From an uncultured Clostridia bacterium (GTDB lineage Bacteria; Bacillota; Clostridia; Oscillospirales; Acutalibacteraceae), in the NCBI GenBank assembly GCA_944412495.1, contig CALYBL010000029.1, positions 124,001-188,000 of the forward strand: 64,000 nt of DNA. The letters are read 5' to 3'. Below the pieces are notes generated by a model. It did not search any database. It was not told the origin of the DNA and saw only the letters and a program-made list of their open reading frames with translations. A program made the position numbers and the translations under genes. Positions 54,987-64,000 of this stretch are shown piece by piece (position 1 is the first letter of the stretch; each line of letters opens with the position of its first letter).

Positions 54987-55697
54987 CTATTCGCTGCCGC
55001 TACAGTATTCGAGTATCCCGCACATTATGGCAAAGCTCATCTGCTGCTGATACTCATCAGTGTTAAGCTTCTGAGCCTCCTCCGGGTTGGAGAGGAAGCC
55101 GCACTCCACCATTACCGCCGGGATCTCGGCGTTGTAAAGCAGGAAAAGCGAGTCGGTTGCCTCCTTTATCTGTCTGGTATTGTCGTTTTGAAGCTGCTTC
55201 ACTATCGTATTTTGCAGTATTTGTGCAAGCGCCTTGCTGCTTTCGTTATTTGGAGAATAAAACACCTGCGCGCCGCTGTACTGGCTTTCGGTGTACATAT
55301 TCTGATGAATACTGACAAAAATGGCATTATTATTTTCGTTTATCACCTTGAGACGGTTGTTTAGGTCGGTGTTCTTCTTCGTGCGTATGGTGTTGGCCGC
55401 AGGGTCATGGACGGATATGTCCTCCTCGCGTATCATAATGACCGTAAAGCCGGACGAGGTAAGCATATCACGCAGATTTAAAGAAATCGCCAGATTTATG
55501 TCCTTTTCGGTTATGCCGTTTGCGACGGCGCCGCCGTCAAAGCCGCCGTGGCCCGCGTCTATTATAACCGGCGGGTAGCCGGTCGTGTTTATTGAAGCCG
55601 GCTGTGCCATATCGTCTATATGCCCCGTTATCCCCGCGGCAATAATAACGGCAACAAGCAGCATGCACGCTATTACGACGTTTTTCGTTTTAAGCAT
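54987..55697 (-). CDS. cwlD: N-acetylmuramoyl-L-alanine amidase CwlD
   Basis: This zinc amidase, family Amidase_3, helps make muramic-delta-lactam in spore cortex so that spores can germinate. A membrane-anchor or signal segment covers about residues 5-25. The catalytic domain has VIIDAGHGGFDGGAVANG, then IREEDISVHDPAANTIRTKK, the zinc histidine in FVSIHQNMYTESQYSGAQVF, and the C-terminal VMVECGFLSNPEEAQKL with the catalytic glutamate. The ATG at 55697 follows GGAGGG. It is consistent with the Spo0A and SpoIVB genes in this window. Confidence 0.92.
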   Translation of the reverse strand: MLKTKNVVIACMLLVAVIIAAGITGHIDDMAQPASINTTGYPPVIIDAGHGGFDGGAVANGITEKDINLAISLNLRDMLTSSGFTVIMIREEDISVHDPAANTIRTKKNTDLNNRLKVINENNNAIFVSIHQNMYTESQYSGAQVFYSPNNESSKALAQILQNTIVKQLQNDNTRQIKEATDSLFLLYNAEIPAVMVECGFLSNPEEAQKLNTDEYQQQMSFAIMCGILEYCSGSE

Positions 55698-55804
55698 ATA
55701 TATCCCTCCACATAAAAGCTTTATGCGGAGAATTATGCTTTTAGAAGACACACGCCTTGTCTTTATTTAAAACCAGCCGTCAGCATTTTGTTATACGCGC
55801 AAAA

Positions 55805-56350
55805 TCACGCCCGAGCCGCCTTTTTTCTGCTTCCTATGGGCGTAAGATAGCCTATTGCGTATGCAAACCCGGCCACTGCCGGCATAAGCAGCGGCGTGAG
55901 CGCCGACAATATCACACTCAGCACCGATACCTCGGAGAACATGACCGACGACGGCATCAGCGCCGCATAAAATGTAACGTACGGCGTGTTTATGAATCTG
56001 AACCACGAGGCAAACTCACCGGGTATAAGGCCGCACTTTGCAATTATGAGAAGGATAGACAGCAGTATCAGCGGCGACGACGCTATGAGCGCCGCGTAAA
56101 GTCCCTTAAACGGTGTGCTCTGCATGTGTCCGGTATTTACACGGTTGCGGTCGCGCTCCCCCTCCTGGCGGACCTTGGCAAATATGAGAGAGTAATATAT
56201 TACGCAGTTAATTATAAGCGTCAAAAAGCGAGTCAGCATATTATTAAAGCCCAGGAGTATCGAAAACGATGTCAGTATACACATAACGTGGCAAATAAGC
56301 TCTATCCCGAAAATCATACCCGTAAGGCTCCAAAAATTATTTTTTTTCAT
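55805..56350 (-). CDS. Hypothetical membrane protein
   Basis: The 181-residue protein has four hydrophobic helices at about 8-33, 40-60, 88-108 and 130-170, a basic internal loop (KVRQEGERDRNRVNTG) and a basic C-terminus (GSRKKAARA). I recognise no family. It lies upstream of cwlD on the same strand, about 100 bases away, so a shared transcript is possible. No ribosome-binding site stronger than GGCATGACGT is obvious before the ATG at 56350. Confidence 0.75.
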   Translation of the reverse strand: MKKNNFWSLTGMIFGIELICHVMCILTSFSILLGFNNMLTRFLTLIINCVIYYSLIFAKVRQEGERDRNRVNTGHMQSTPFKGLYAALIASSPLILLSILLIIAKCGLIPGEFASWFRFINTPYVTFYAALMPSSVMFSEVSVLSVILSALTPLLMPAVAGFAYAIGYLTPIGSRKKAARA

Positions 56351-56537
56351 ACGTCATGCCCTGCCTTCTGTTTCTAATCCTGCAAAGAATTGACAGACAC
56401 TTTGTCCGTCAGTCCGCAGTACAACTAATTATAACATATATATCAGCGCTTTGACTATCTCAAAATAATACTTTTTACGCGCCGTTTTAATGCCTGAGCA
56501 AAATCGCCCGTAATGCTGGAAAAAGCTGTGTATCTGC

Positions 56538-56567
56538 AAAAAGCAGGGCAGGCGGTATGCCTGCCCA
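56538..56567 (-). terminator. Terminator after the cyclophilin gene
   Basis: Stem GGGCAGGC / GCCTGCCC with a five-base loop, followed by TGCTTTTTG on the minus strand, about 14 bases after the stop codon. Confidence 0.85.
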
Positions 56568-56580
56568 TTAACACTGATGA

Positions 56581-57345
56581 TTACTGATAAATTTCTATTG
56601 CTGCACTCTCAATAACTATATCGTCAAGCGGCTTGTCGCTTCTGTTCGTCAAAACGTTAGCTATTGAGTTGACCACGTCCATGCCCTCAAAGACCTGTCC
56701 GAAAACGCTATATGTTGACTCGTTAAACACATAATTATTAAGCCAGTACGCGCCGCCGTGCTCAACATAAAGCTGCTTTTCCGTCTCCGTCATAGCGTCT
56801 ATATTATAATACGACGACGCTGCCTCCAAATCTTCCATGGTTACCTGCGGGCCCTGTACTATAAAGAACTGGCTGCCGTTTGTGTCAAGTCCGCTGTTGG
56901 CAGTTGACACCGCACCGGTAAAGTGCTGAAGATTTCTGTTTATCTCGGATTTATAAGTATCTCCCCACACACTTTCGCTGTCCTTGCCGTCGTCTCCGCC
57001 TTGTATCATAAAGTCCCTTATGACGCGGTGGAAGGTAAGGCCGTTATAATATCCGTTGCTTATCTGCGCCTTGAAATTGGCGACGGCAAGCGGTGCCGAC
57101 TCCTCAAAAAGGCGTATTTTTATGGTGCCTTTGCTGGTGTTGAGCACCGCTATCTCCTCGCCGTTCTGCGGCAGGTCAAACTGGAATCCTACCTCGTCGT
57201 CGGTGCGGGAGCCGTTTTCGCCGGGCTCAGTATATGACACGTTTTGGGCGTATGAATTTACACCGTCGGCAGAGCCGGAGCTGCACCCCACAAGCGCCGC
57301 TATGGCCGCGCAGGAGACAATAGCAATAATTTTCCTGATTTTCAT
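56581..57345 (-). CDS. Cyclophilin-type peptidyl-prolyl isomerase, lipoprotein
   Basis: This isomerase of about 254 residues is predicted to be surface-anchored. The signal peptide ends in the lipobox ALVGC near residue 21 (IAALVGCSSG). The cyclophilin domain begins VLNTSKGTIKIRLFEE and has NFKAQISNGYYNGLTFHRVI, MIQGGDDGK, GAVSTANSGLDTNGSQFFIV and YSVFGQVFEGMDVVNSI. The central DFMIQGG and NSGLDTNGSQFF include the catalytic arginine and glutamine region. The ATG at 57345 follows GAGGAGGG, 11 bases after purD, so it is cotranscribed with the purine genes. Confidence 0.93.
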   Translation of the reverse strand: MKIRKIIAIVSCAAIAALVGCSSGSADGVNSYAQNVSYTEPGENGSRTDDEVGFQFDLPQNGEEIAVLNTSKGTIKIRLFEESAPLAVANFKAQISNGYYNGLTFHRVIRDFMIQGGDDGKDSESVWGDTYKSEINRNLQHFTGAVSTANSGLDTNGSQFFIVQGPQVTMEDLEAASSYYNIDAMTETEKQLYVEHGGAYWLNNYVFNESTYSVFGQVFEGMDVVNSIANVLTNRSDKPLDDIVIESAAIEIYQ

Positions 57346-57356
57346 ATTAACCCTCC

Positions 57357-58619
57357 TCAGCATTTTCCGATATCTGTACGGAAGTGCATGCCGTCAAAGC
57401 TTATTTCGCCGATATGTCTGTATACAATTTCAAGCGCATTATCAACCGTCGGCGCCGTAGCCGTAATGCCCAGCACCCTGCCGGACGCCGTCAGAAATCT
57501 GCCGTCACGAAGCTTTGTCCCGGCGTGATACACCGTTACGCCATCAGCACCGCCGGATTTATCAAGGCCCTTTATCACCCTGCCCTTTTCAAATTTACCC
57601 GGATATCCGCCTGACGCAAGCACGACGCACGCCGCAGCGCCGGTGTCCCACTCGATATCGATTTCATCCAGCTTTCCGTCTATTACGGCGTTTATTATAT
57701 CGACAAGGTCGGTCTTAAGCCGTGGAATAACGACCTGAGTTTCAGGGTCGCCGAAGCGGGAGTTGTATTCAATGACCTTAGGCCCGTCGGAGGTAAGCAT
57801 AAGCCCGAAATAAAGACAGCCTTTAAAGGGTCGCCCTTCTTTTTCCATCGCCTTTACAGTCGGAGCAAATATCTTTTCCATGCACTCCTTGGCCACCTCG
57901 TCGGTATAGTAGGGATTCGGGCTTATCGTACCCATGCCGCCGGTATTCGGGCCTATATTGCCGTCGAATACGCGTTTAAAGTCCATGGACGATACCATTG
58001 GCTTTACCGTTTTGCCGTCGCAGAAGGCCAGCACCGACACCTCCGGCCCTGTGATATACTGCTCGACGACCACTCTGCTGCCCGACTCACCGAAAATTTT
58101 ATCCTCCATCAGCGAGGACACTGCCGTTTCCGCCTCCGACATGCTCTGAGCTATTATAACACCCTTGCCGAAAGCGAGACCGTCGGCCTTAATAACCGCC
58201 GGAAAGTCGTTTTTATTCCTTATGTACTCCAGCGCCGTCGACGGGTCGTCAAAGACCTCGTAATCAGCGGTTGGTATGCCGTATTTTTTCATGAGATTTT
58301 TGGCGAACACCTTGCTCGCCTCAATCTGCGCCGCCGCCCGGGTCGGGCCGAACGCACGTATGCCCTCCGACTCGAGAGCGTCCACCAGCCCGTCAGCCAA
58401 CGGGTTGTCCGGCGCGACAAAGACAAGCTCTGCCCCCTCGCGCTTCGCAAGGGCTACCATTCCGGCCTTATCATCGGCGGATACGTCAAAGCACCGTGCA
58501 TCACAGGCTATTCCGCCGTTTCCCGGCGCGCATATCACCTCAGGAGCATAACGGCTCTCTCTAAGCTTTTTTATAAGCGCATGCTCGCGGCCGCCGCCGC
58601 CTACCATCAAAATCTTCAT
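57357..58619 (-). CDS. purD: Phosphoribosylamine-glycine ligase
   Basis: This ATP-grasp enzyme makes glycinamide ribonucleotide. The 420-residue product has the N-terminal ILMVGGGGREHALIKK, the PDNPLADGLVD substrate site, ATP-grasp elements (AVIKADGLAFGKGVI and VVVEQYITGPEVSVLAF), GPNTGGMGTISPNPYY and EYNSRFGDPETQV. The ATG at 58619 follows GGAAAG. It is the last purine gene of this group; purF and purC, often in the same operon, are not in the window. Confidence 0.97.
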   Translation of the reverse strand: MKILMVGGGGREHALIKKLRESRYAPEVICAPGNGGIACDARCFDVSADDKAGMVALAKREGAELVFVAPDNPLADGLVDALESEGIRAFGPTRAAAQIEASKVFAKNLMKKYGIPTADYEVFDDPSTALEYIRNKNDFPAVIKADGLAFGKGVIIAQSMSEAETAVSSLMEDKIFGESGSRVVVEQYITGPEVSVLAFCDGKTVKPMVSSMDFKRVFDGNIGPNTGGMGTISPNPYYTDEVAKECMEKIFAPTVKAMEKEGRPFKGCLYFGLMLTSDGPKVIEYNSRFGDPETQVVIPRLKTDLVDIINAVIDGKLDEIDIEWDTGAAACVVLASGGYPGKFEKGRVIKGLDKSGGADGVTVYHAGTKLRDGRFLTASGRVLGITATAPTVDNALEIVYRHIGEISFDGMHFRTDIGKC

Positions 58620-59079
58620 TTTACGCTTTCCTTTCATTGTTGTAAAAAAGGATTATATTAATTCCTTCTCCGCGCCGCAGCACCTCTGCTCAAAAAGCCG
58701 TGACCGCGGCTTGAGCGCTAAGCTGCGCACAGTCTTTCATATCGTTTGATGCCCAACGTCCGCAAATGAGACAGCAGCGTCATGAGCAGCACCGTCCGGC
58801 GCAAGCGTGCTTCGTGTGGGGCCACGGCCTGCATAAGCTGATGCTGCACATATCCTATAAATACAGCGCTTCTGCTCAGATCCGGCTAAAATACTATGTG
58901 TAAATACATTGCACGCATAGGCAGCAAATGCCTGCCAAGCCCTCTTAGGGCATAACCGTACAAACTCTGCGCCACACCGCCTAATAATATGCGGTGTCAA
59001 TAAATCCAGCATCTGCAAAATTCAGCCGTGTTTAACATAACGCAGCCGTTATGCGACCGCTCTGCCGAACATAGGGAAA
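58620..59079. other. Spacer between purH and purD
   Basis: A 460-base gap within a purine group that is normally compact. No credible gene, promoter pair or terminator was found; a weak open minus frame at 58737-59018 has no start signal. Confidence 0.45.
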
Positions 59080-60630
59080 TCAGTGCTTAAAGTGGCGCAT
59101 GCCGGTAAACACCATGGCTATGCCTGCCTCATTGCAGGCCTTTATCGAGTCCTCATCCCTTATAGAGCCGCCCGGCTGGATTATGGCGGTAATGCCCGCC
59201 TCGGCCGCGGCTTTTACGCAGTCGTCAAACGGGAAAAAGGCATCCGACGCCATTACCGAGCCCTCGGCGGCGCCGTTTGAATATTTTATTGCAAGCTCAA
59301 GTGCGGTAATTCTGTTGGTCTGGCCAGGGCCTATGCCCACGGTACGGTTGCCCTTTGCCAGCGCAATGCCGTTGGATTTTACGTGCTTTACCACCTTCCA
59401 CGCAAATTTAAGCTGCTTCATTTCCTCTTCTGTCGGAGCGCGGTCGGTAACACACTTGAGCTCGTCCTCGTTTAAGAGCTTAGTGTCAAGCTCCTGCACG
59501 AGCAGGCCGCCGGCCACCTTCTTCATGTCGAGCGTGCCTGGCAGGTTCTTCTGCGCCGCTGCCGGAAGCCTTAACAGGCGTATGTTCTTTTTCTTGGTGA
59601 GTATTTCGAGCGCCTCCTGCTCAAAATCAGGCGCGATTATTATCTCAAGGAATATCTTTGCAAGCTCCTCGGCCGTAGCCTTGTCAACGGCGCGGTTAAG
59701 GGCAACTATACCGCCGAATATAGACACGGGGTCGGCCTCGTACGCGTTCATATACGCCTCATATATCGTTTCGCCGATACCGACGCCGCAGGGGTTTGCA
59801 TGCTTTACGGCCACCGCCGCCGGAAGCTCGTCGCCGAATTCCTTGAGCACATCGAGAGCGCCGTTCGCATCGTTTATGTTGTTGTACGAAAGCTCCTTGC
59901 CGTGCAGCTGCTCAGCTGCCGGAAGGGTGTTGGCGGCAGCATCTATTTCCTTATAAAAGGCTGCTTTTTGGTGCGGATTCTCGCCGTATCTCATCTCCTG
60001 CACCTTTTCGTATGTGCGTGTGAAATTCTCCTCAAACGGGGAATCGCCGCGCTGCTTGCGCATATACTCGGCAATCATGGCGTCATAGGCGGCGGTGTGG
60101 TTGAACACCTTGCCGCAAAGGCGGAATTTAGTCTCCCTTGACACCTCACCGTTCTCCTTGTACTCGTTTATAACGGCGCTGTAATCAGCCGGGTCGACAA
60201 TAACGCATACATCCTGCCAGTTTTTTGCGGCAGAGCGTATCATTGTCGGTCCGCCGATATCTATGTTTTCAACAGCCTCCTCAAGAGTGACTCCAGGCTT
60301 TAATATTGTGCTCTTGAACGGGTAAAGGTTTACTGCCACAACGTCTATCGGCTGTGCCCCTATCTCCTTTAACTGACGCATATGCTCCTCATTGGAGCGC
60401 ATTGCCAGAATTCCGGCGTGTATAAGCGGGTGCAGCGTTTTTACCCTGCCGTCGAGGCACTCGGGGTAAGATGTTATATCCGATATGCCTATCACATCGA
60501 TGCCGGCCTCCTTAAGCGCTTTCGCAGTACCGCCGGTGGAGATTATTTCAAAGTCCAGCTCGGCAAGCCCCTTTGCAAATTCCACCACCCCGGTCTTGTC
60601 AGAAACACTTATTATGGCTCTCTTTTTCAT
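59080..60630 (-). CDS. purH: Bifunctional AICAR formyltransferase / IMP cyclohydrolase
   Basis: This enzyme carries out the last two steps of IMP synthesis. The N-terminal cyclohydrolase domain has [18 protein letters not shown] and [16 protein letters not shown] and [17 protein letters not shown]. The C-terminal formyltransferase domain has [35 protein letters not shown] and [19 protein letters not shown], ending [12 protein letters not shown]. The ATG at 60630 is preceded by AAAGGGAAG; 12 further upstream codons are excluded. The product is 516 residues. Confidence 0.97.
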   Translation of the reverse strand: MKKRAIISVSDKTGVVEFAKGLAELDFEIISTGGTAKALKEAGIDVIGISDITSYPECLDGRVKTLHPLIHAGILAMRSNEEHMRQLKEIGAQPIDVVAVNLYPFKSTILKPGVTLEEAVENIDIGGPTMIRSAAKNWQDVCVIVDPADYSAVINEYKENGEVSRETKFRLCGKVFNHTAAYDAMIAEYMRKQRGDSPFEENFTRTYEKVQEMRYGENPHQKAAFYKEIDAAANTLPAAEQLHGKELSYNNINDANGALDVLKEFGDELPAAVAVKHANPCGVGIGETIYEAYMNAYEADPVSIFGGIVALNRAVDKATAEELAKIFLEIIIAPDFEQEALEILTKKKNIRLLRLPAAAQKNLPGTLDMKKVAGGLLVQELDTKLLNEDELKCVTDRAPTEEEMKQLKFAWKVVKHVKSNGIALAKGNRTVGIGPGQTNRITALELAIKYSNGAAEGSVMASDAFFPFDDCVKAAAEAGITAIIQPGGSIRDEDSIKACNEAGIAMVFTGMRHFKH

Positions 60631-60831
60631 ATATATCTTCCCTTTCCGATGCGGCATGAGCCGCAATAATTTACAATTTTACAGGGCCTGAGCATCAGGT
60701 TGCCAAGCTCCAGCTTCCTATATCACTTTTATTCTCCAAAGCTTCTCCGGCATAGCGGCCGCGGTCCTATTTTTAAGACCTGCCGGAGCGCACACGCCGA
60801 ATATGTTCAAATGGCCAGGCATAAGGACATA

Positions 60832-61458
60832 TCACGGCAGCAGCGCTGCAATATTTCCGTCCACCCTTATTTTATCCTCACAGAATTTGCTTACAGCCAG
60901 CGGCAGCAGCACATGCTCGCACTCGCGCATGACGCGCTTTTGAAGGGCTTCGGGGGTGTCGTCCTCTCTGACCTCTACCGAGCGCTGCAGAAGAATCGGG
61001 CCGCCGTCTGGCTCCTCATTAACAAGATGTACGGTAGCTCCCGTCAGCTTGACGCCGCGGCTCAGCGCCGCCTCGTGTACCTTAAGCCCGTAAAAGCCCT
61101 TGCCGCAGAAGGCTGGTATAAGCGATGGGTGTACGTTTATTATGCGGTTGCGGTACTCGGCTATGACGCTGTCTCCCAAAATGGTGAGGAAGCCGGCGAG
61201 CACCACAAGGTCTATGTAATGCGCCTTGAGCGCGGCAAGCAGGTCATTGTCGAATCCCGCCTGAGTCTCATACTCACTGCGCGGCAGCACAAGCGTTTTT
61301 ATCCCGGCGTCCTCTGCACGTCTCAGGGCGTAAACGCCCGCTTTGCTCGATATAACCAGCGATATAACGCCGTTTTTTATCTCACCGCTGCGCTGCGCGT
61401 CAATCAGCGCCTGCAGGTTTGTTCCGCCGCCGGATACAAGCACGGCGATATTTTTCAC
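60832..61458 (-). CDS. purN: Phosphoribosylglycinamide formyltransferase
   Basis: This transformylase adds a formyl group to glycinamide ribonucleotide using formyl-tetrahydrofolate. Motifs are IAVLVSGGGTNLQALIDA at the N-terminus, LAGFLTILG, the catalytic asparagine and histidine in NRIINVHPSLIPAFCGKGFYG, and GATVHLVNEEPDGGPIL. The GTG at 61458 is eight bases after GAGG, matching the same layout at pyrC; an upstream GTG is less likely. The product is 208 residues. Confidence 0.96.
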   Translation of the reverse strand: MKNIAVLVSGGGTNLQALIDAQRSGEIKNGVISLVISSKAGVYALRRAEDAGIKTLVLPRSEYETQAGFDNDLLAALKAHYIDLVVLAGFLTILGDSVIAEYRNRIINVHPSLIPAFCGKGFYGLKVHEAALSRGVKLTGATVHLVNEEPDGGPILLQRSVEVREDDTPEALQKRVMRECEHVLLPLAVSKFCEDKIRVDGNIAALLP

Positions 61459-61779
61459 ATCTATCACCTCATAAATGAGTTTATTACCTGCGCACTGACA
61501 CCTGCATTCAGCCCGTCAAATCCGCCCCGCGCTGCATACAGCAAAATGCACGCAGCTCGTCAGCAGCAGGCAAATTCTTCTGAAATCATATTTACTCGGA
61601 CTTCTGACAATATCCACAGTCCAAAAAATACGCTCCGCCAATATACAGATATCTCCAACACGACGGCCGATATGCCCTCAGTAAAAAACACTCACGGACG
61701 TCCTGCGCCATTTCCGCATATCATGCTTTGCGGCCGCAGAGGCCGGATACATAGCTCCGCCGTGCACGGCCGCCGTCAG
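61459..61779. other. Spacer between purM and purN
   Basis: No gene or hairpin stands out. The right third is GC-rich and the left part is unremarkable. Confidence 0.4.
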
Positions 61780-62814
61780 TCATATTATATCAACGCCCGG
61801 AGCGCCATACTCCACATGGCCTACCGCATATGCGTCCTCGCCCATTTGTACAAGCTGCTTTATCGCCGCGTCGGCATCAGCCTCCGAAACGGCGATAACC
61901 ATGCCGACGCCCATATTAAAGGTATTGTACATATCCCTTTCCGGTATGTTGCCGGTTTTTTGCAGTACATTGAATATAGGCAGCACCTTTACGCTCGCCT
62001 TGTCTATAACGGCACGGCAGTCCTCGCCGAGCATGCGCGGAATATTCTCATAAAAGCCGCCGCCCGTTATGTTGCTCACGGCCTTTACCTTCACCCTGCT
62101 CATAAGCGACTGCATTGACTTAACATATATCTTTGTCGGAGTAAGCAGCTCCTCGCCGAGCGTCCTGCCAAGCTCGTCTATATAAAGCCCTATATTGTCC
62201 TCTTTTATGTTGAACACCTTGCGCACCAGCGAATAGCCATTTGAATGTATGCCGGAGGAGGCGAGCGCTATAAGCACATCGCCCTGCCGGAGCTCCTTAT
62301 GGTTGATAATCTTATTATAATCGACAATACCGGTGCAAAAGCCCGCCAGGTCATATTCATCGTTAGGATAAAAGCCAGGCATTTCCGCCGTTTCTCCGCC
62401 AATCAGCGCGCAGCCCGCCTGACGGCAGCCCTCAGCCACGCCGGACACTATGGCGGCTATTGTCTTCGGATTATTCTTGCCCACCGCTATATAGTCCAAA
62501 AACACCAGCGGCTGTGCGCCGCAGCATATCAGGTCGTTAACGCTCATGGCGACACAGTCGATGCCGACAGTGTCGTGCTTGTCCATAAGAAAAGCAATTT
62601 TCAGCTTTGTACCCACGCCGTCGGTGGAAGAAACCAGCACCGGACGCGTCATTCCGGTCAAATTCGGCTCAAACAGTCCGCCAAAGCCGCCTATGTCGGA
62701 CACGACGCCGTCGGTATAGGTGCTCTGTACATGCTCCTTTATAAGCTCGACCGCCTTATATCCGGCCGTTATATCAACGCCCGCGTCCTTATAGCTGTCA
62801 GAAAAACTCCTCAT
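61780..62814 (-). CDS. purM: Phosphoribosylformylglycinamidine cyclo-ligase
   Basis: This ATP-dependent enzyme forms aminoimidazole ribonucleotide. Motifs are [20 protein letters not shown] at the start, [55 protein letters not shown] and [14 protein letters not shown]. The 344-residue length is normal. It lies 40 bases after purE. Confidence 0.97.
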   Translation of the reverse strand: MRSFSDSYKDAGVDITAGYKAVELIKEHVQSTYTDGVVSDIGGFGGLFEPNLTGMTRPVLVSSTDGVGTKLKIAFLMDKHDTVGIDCVAMSVNDLICCGAQPLVFLDYIAVGKNNPKTIAAIVSGVAEGCRQAGCALIGGETAEMPGFYPNDEYDLAGFCTGIVDYNKIINHKELRQGDVLIALASSGIHSNGYSLVRKVFNIKEDNIGLYIDELGRTLGEELLTPTKIYVKSMQSLMSRVKVKAVSNITGGGFYENIPRMLGEDCRAVIDKASVKVLPIFNVLQKTGNIPERDMYNTFNMGVGMVIAVSEADADAAIKQLVQMGEDAYAVGHVEYGAPGVDII

Positions 62815-62854
62815 CTGATTACCTCTCTTTAACTCCGTTTCCCTTTTCAGGTTA

Positions 62855-63349
62855 TTACAGTTCCTTTTGTACCTCGGCGTCGGCGCTTCTTACCTCATCC
62901 GCCATTTTTTGCTTCATATCCGACAGCTTTTGTGAAAGCTCTGCGTCAGATACCGCCAGAATCTGCACCGCAAGCAGCGCTGCATTCTTGGCGCCGTCTA
63001 TCGCGACAGTAGCCACCGGGATGCCGGACGGCATCTGCACCGTTGCAAGCAGGGCGTCCAGCCCGTCCAGCGTTGACGATTTGACAGGTATGCCTATTAC
63101 CGGCAGCGTGGTGTGCGCCGCGAGTACACCCGCCAAATGCGCCGCCTTTCCAGCCGCGGCTATTATGACGCCGAAGCCATTCTCCCTTGCCGATGAGGCA
63201 AAGGCACAGGCTTCTGCCGGCGTGCGGTGAGCCGACATAACATGAGCCTCACACGGAACGCCGAACTCATTAAGCGTGTCTGCCGCCGGCTTCACCGTGC
63301 TCAAATCACTTTTGCTGCCCATTATTACTGCAACCTTTTTCAGTGACAT
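62855..63349 (-). CDS. purE: N5-carboxyaminoimidazole ribonucleotide mutase
   Basis: This is the class I PurE mutase; 164 residues with [21 protein letters not shown] at the N-terminus, [16 protein letters not shown], the [20 protein letters not shown] loop and [29 protein letters not shown] (conserved region from about 95). It is the first gene of the group and has its own promoter just upstream. No purine riboswitch was seen in its short leader. Confidence 0.97.
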   Translation of the reverse strand: MSLKKVAVIMGSKSDLSTVKPAADTLNEFGVPCEAHVMSAHRTPAEACAFASSARENGFGVIIAAAGKAAHLAGVLAAHTTLPVIGIPVKSSTLDGLDALLATVQMPSGIPVATVAIDGAKNAALLAVQILAVSDAELSQKLSDMKQKMADEVRSADAEVQKEL

Positions 63350-63420
63350 ACTGTATATTCCTCCTGAATAAATTAATAAATATAATACTGCCCTTTACAC
63401 TTAAACGGCAATCCTTTAAT

Positions 63421-63449
63421 ATTGTATTTCAATTCAGGAAAAATTTCAA
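63421..63449 (-). promoter_or_regulatory. Promoter of purE operon
   Basis: TTGAAA and TACAAT with a 17-base spacer on the minus strand, about 70 bases upstream of the purE start. Confidence 0.7.
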
Positions 63450-63470
63450 GGAATTTAGGTGTTTTTTATG

Positions 63471-63508
63471 TTGCAAAGGGCATAGCCGCCATGTTATTCT
63501 AATAACAT
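63471..63508 (+). promoter_or_regulatory. Promoter and overlapping palindrome of the DUF4234 gene
   Basis: On the plus strand TTGCAA and TATTCT are spaced by 18 bases. The -10 lies within a perfect 18-base palindrome (63491-63508, half-site ATGTTATTC with its complement), a possible operator or transcript-start hairpin. Confidence 0.55.
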
Positions 63509-63528
63509 CATAGAAAGGAGAAATGTTT

Positions 63529-64000
63529 ATGTATAATTTTACTCAGCGTTCACCCATAACAGTTATACTTCTCTCTATCGTAACCTGCGGAATCTATTTT
63601 ATCTACTGGGTATATGTTACCTCAAAGGAGGTAAACGAGGCGCTCGGCCGAGAAGAAATAAACACCGTGCTCGTAATTCTCGGCTGCTTCTGCTTCCCGG
63701 TCATGATTTATGTTATGTACAAATTCGGCAATGCCGCCCAAGAACTTGCCGGGCGTATGGGGCGGCAGGCTCAGTCCTCGTTTATACTGTGGATTATTCT
63801 TGCGATTTTCTTCGGTGTTGGAATATACATAATGGAATATCAGGTACAGACGGATTTAAACGGCCTCTCAGGTCCGTGGAATTACAACGGCGGTCAGGCG
63901 GGCGGCTACGGCCAGGGCTACAATCAGCAGAATTATAATCAGAATCAGGGCGGTGCAAACAGCCAGCAGTACAGTCAGCAGGGCTATTACCAGCCGCAGA
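63529..64000 (+). CDS. DUF4234 domain membrane protein with Gln/Asn/Tyr-rich tail (partial, runs off right edge)
   Basis: The N-terminus (PITVILLSIVTCGIYFIYWV) is the typical DUF4234 opening, followed by three more hydrophobic helices up to about residue 105. From about residue 115 the chain becomes low-complexity: GGYGQGYNQQNYNQNQGG and further glutamine, asparagine, tyrosine and glycine repeats, still open at the window edge (157 codons visible). The ATG at 63529 is eight bases after AAAGGAG; the ATG at 63523 is too close. DUF4234 function is unknown. It is divergent from purE. Confidence 0.85.
   Translation, partial: MYNFTQRSPITVILLSIVTCGIYFIYWVYVTSKEVNEALGREEINTVLVILGCFCFPVMIYVMYKFGNAAQELAGRMGRQAQSSFILWIILAIFFGVGIYIMEYQVQTDLNGLSGPWNYNGGQAGGYGQGYNQQNYNQNQGGANSQQYSQQGYYQPQ

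Noticed and set aside
60700..62118. Very long plus-strand open frame (about 470 codons) opposite purN and purM
   Set aside because: It runs antisense through two clear purine genes, has no ribosome-binding site and has arginine/alanine-rich shadow composition. It is a frame effect of GC-rich third positions.
63350..63520. Purine riboswitch upstream of purE
   Set aside because: The leader is short and AT-rich and lacks the conserved loop sequences of the purine riboswitch.

Overview
The window looks like chromosomal DNA from an anaerobic, endospore-forming member of the Firmicutes, class Clostridia. The evidence is a PolC-type polymerase, Spo0A, SpoIVB and CwlD, the MEP isoprenoid pathway, an oxygen-sensitive class III ribonucleotide reductase, and an indolepyruvate:ferredoxin oxidoreductase. 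Most genes are housekeeping genes on the minus strand. Short plus-strand islands carry cell-surface, nucleotide-reduction and transporter functions. I see no rRNA, tRNA, CRISPR array, prophage or complete insertion sequence.

Region by region, reading the minus strand from high to low coordinates where relevant: (a) 1-11870 is the conserved pyrH-frr-uppS-cdsA-(hypothetical)-dxr-rseP-ispG-polC group, here broken up by unusually long spacers. (b) 12131-14275 is spo0A with spoIVB. (c) 14658-18242 holds a membrane glycosyltransferase, a small lipoprotein-like gene and a sporulation-type D,D-carboxypeptidase. (d) 18540-24678 is an aryl-CoA module: two phenylacetate-CoA ligase genes flanking iorA-iorB, plus a double-ACT protein. 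(e) 25232-29561 holds an FkbM methyltransferase, a beta-helix surface protein and a DUF3737 protein. (f) 29926-33081 is the anaerobic ribonucleotide reductase locus. (g) 33272-37191 is a response regulator, an ABC exporter and a sensor kinase. (h) 37439-41270 is the rplL-rplJ-rplA-rplK-nusG-secE-rpmG group. (i) 41578-47427 holds ispE, an aminotransferase, an Lrp regulator, a PHP phosphatase, ruvX and a phosphoglycerate-mutase-like gene. (j) 47804-52615 holds pyrD, pyrK, pyrF and pyrC. (k) 52807-57345 holds a P-loop kinase, radA, cwlD, a membrane protein and a cyclophilin. (l) 57357-63349 is purE-purM-purN-purH-purD, followed by a divergent DUF4234 gene that runs off the right edge.

The most striking observation is at 29926-33081. 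The anaerobic ribonucleotide reductase gene stops after its zinc-site region and lacks the glycyl-radical segment. That segment, with the RITGYL motif, is encoded by a separate 55-codon gene at 32391-32558. This small gene has its own well-formed promoter and sits directly before the activase gene nrdG. A pair of NrdR-box-like palindromes precedes the large gene. So this looks like a class III reductase split into a catalytic core and an autonomous radical-carrying subunit.

Other points worth attention are a SecE fused to an extra four-helix membrane domain, a decayed partial duplicate of pyrK between pyrF and pyrK, a long nested hairpin after spo0A, a probable CTG start for uppS, and several orphan palindromes in the spacers.
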